This document shows positions 5,706-6,373 of a stretch of DNA of 6,373 nucleotides, in pieces. Location of the stretch: assembly GCA_018830385.1 (NCBI GenBank), contig JAHJSO010000078.1:1-6373 (forward strand), in the 5' to 3' direction. Source of the stretch: Elusimicrobiota bacterium (GTDB lineage Bacteria; Elusimicrobiota; Endomicrobiia; CG1-02-37-114; JAHJSO01). The first letter of the stretch is position 1. Each line of letters starts with the position of its first letter. Made by a program: the position numbers and the translations under genes. Under the pieces are notes generated by a model. That model ran no database searches and had not been told where the DNA came from. It saw only the letters and a list, made by a program, of their open reading frames with translations.

Positions 5706-6373
5706 TAAAACTCCTCATAGCGGACGACCACGGTATTCTCAGACAGGGACTGACAGGGCTTATGTCGCCGGAAAAAGACATCAGGGTCGTAGGTGAAGCG
5801 ACGGACGGCATTTCCGCAGTACGTCTTGCGGGGAAACTTAAACCCGACGTAATCCTGATGGACATAAAACTTCCCAAGTTGTCCGGGATTGAGGCGACAA
5901 GGAAAATACTGGGGAACGACGGGGGCAAGGGAATCAAGGGGAGTAATGGGAGAAAGGGGAGTAATGCCGCCAGGTCGAAACGCAAGCCGGGGATACTGAT
6001 CCTTTCAATGTATGACGACGAGGAGCACGTAATGGACGCCATGCGGGCAGGGGCGACGGGCTATATCGTAAAGTCAAGCCCGATATCGGAAATCATAAAA
6101 GCGATAAGGAGCGTCAGCAGGGGAGAAATCTCAATCCAGGGTTCCCTTACCCGCACCTTCATCAAGACCTTAAGAGACCTGCCCTACGAACCTTCACGCA
6201 ACCTCACCGGCCGCGAGATACAGATTCTGAAGTACGTATCAATGGGCTACTCAAACAAAAAGATTGCAGGCACGGTCTATTCAGCCGAAAAGACGGTGAA
6301 AAACCAGTTGAACGCGGCCTTCCGGAAGTTAAACGTTGAAAACAGGGCAGCGGCCGTCCGGGAAGCAATCAAA
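5702..6373 (+). CDS. NarL/FixJ-family response regulator, REC plus LuxR-type HTH (3' partial)
   Basis: The frame is open from ATG 5702 to the window end, giving 224 residues with the stop beyond the edge. The receiver domain has KLLIADDH (D8, D9), phospho-accepting D54 in ILMDIKLP, S102 in ILILSMYDDEEHV and K124 in YIVKS. The LuxR-type helix-turn-helix begins near NLTGREIQILKYVSMGYSNK and continues with EKTVKNQLNAAFRKLNV, so this is a DNA-binding transcription regulator. The position usually His in 'VKNH' is Gln here. Between GIEATRKI (62-69) and ILILS (98-102) there are 28 residues, where about 8 are usual: a Gly/Lys/Ser/Asn-rich insertion built from a DNA repeat. The ATG overlaps the bioY stop (ATGA), has no Shine-Dalgarno and is probably translated by coupling. 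NarL-type regulators usually partner with HisKA_3 kinases, so its kinase may lie downstream. Confidence 0.93.
   Translation, partial: MIKLLIADDHGILRQGLTGLMSPEKDIRVVGEATDGISAVRLAGKLKPDVILMDIKLPKLSGIEATRKILGNDGGKGIKGSNGRKGSNAARSKRKPGILILSMYDDEEHVMDAMRAGATGYIVKSSPISEIIKAIRSVSRGEISIQGSLTRTFIKTLRDLPYEPSRNLTGREIQILKYVSMGYSNKKIAGTVYSAEKTVKNQLNAAFRKLNVENRAAAVREAIK
5927..5966 (+). repeat. In-frame 9-bp degenerate tandem repeat in the receiver domain
   Basis: Successive 9-bp units read AAGGGAATC, AAGGGGAGT, AATGGGAGA and AAGGGGAGT, followed by AATG. The 13-mer AAGGGGAGTAATG is exactly repeated at 5936-5948 and 5954-5966 (18-bp period). Each unit is three codons, encoding KGI, KGS, NGR and KGS, so copy changes keep the frame. 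It falls in the loop between helix 3 and strand 4 of the receiver fold. Confidence 0.8.

Noticed and set aside
5686..6042. 118-residue minus-strand open frame
   Set aside because: It is antisense to the receiver domain and its Leu/Pro-rich run is merely the complement of the 9-bp repeat region.

Overview
The window is a gene-dense stretch of a diderm bacterial chromosome with every supported gene on the + strand. A PorV/PorQ-like outer-membrane barrel protein at the left edge implies an outer membrane. Frequent AGG (Arg) and ATA (Ile) codons, the PorV-TPR fusion and the mix of HEAT, TPR and two-component genes resemble uncultivated lineages such as Omnitrophota or Elusimicrobiota. That placement is a low-confidence impression, because no marker gene is present.

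Layout: (1) 1-1473, the 3' part of an outer-membrane barrel protein with a periplasmic TPR tail; its start lies left of the window. (2) 1474-1550, a short gap holding a perfect-consensus sigma70-type promoter. (3) 1551-2918, a membrane sensor histidine kinase (Cache-like sensor, HAMP, HisKA, HATPase). (4) 2919-3083, a gap with a long stem-loop and a second plausible promoter. (5) 3084-6373, a tightly packed probable operon: a TPR-TM-HEAT protein, a membrane-anchored HIRAN-domain protein, a CheY-like single-domain response regulator, the biotin transporter subunit BioY, and a NarL/LuxR-type response regulator that runs off the right edge. Junctions in this operon are 0 nt, a 14-nt overlap, a 32-nt gap with a strong Shine-Dalgarno, and a 4-nt ATGA overlap.

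Working together (inference): the window looks like an envelope-to-cytoplasm signalling neighbourhood. The kinase could phosphorylate the CheY-like protein. The TPR-HEAT and HIRAN proteins are membrane-anchored and may scaffold or receive that signal. The NarL-type regulator probably pairs with another kinase, perhaps just downstream. BioY is likely a metabolic passenger. The most unusual points are the membrane-tethered HIRAN protein beside a HEAT protein and a receiver protein, two promoters that predict almost leaderless mRNAs, and a 9-bp in-frame repeat that enlarges a loop of the NarL-type receiver domain. No RNA genes, CRISPR arrays, insertion sequences or convincing terminators were seen.
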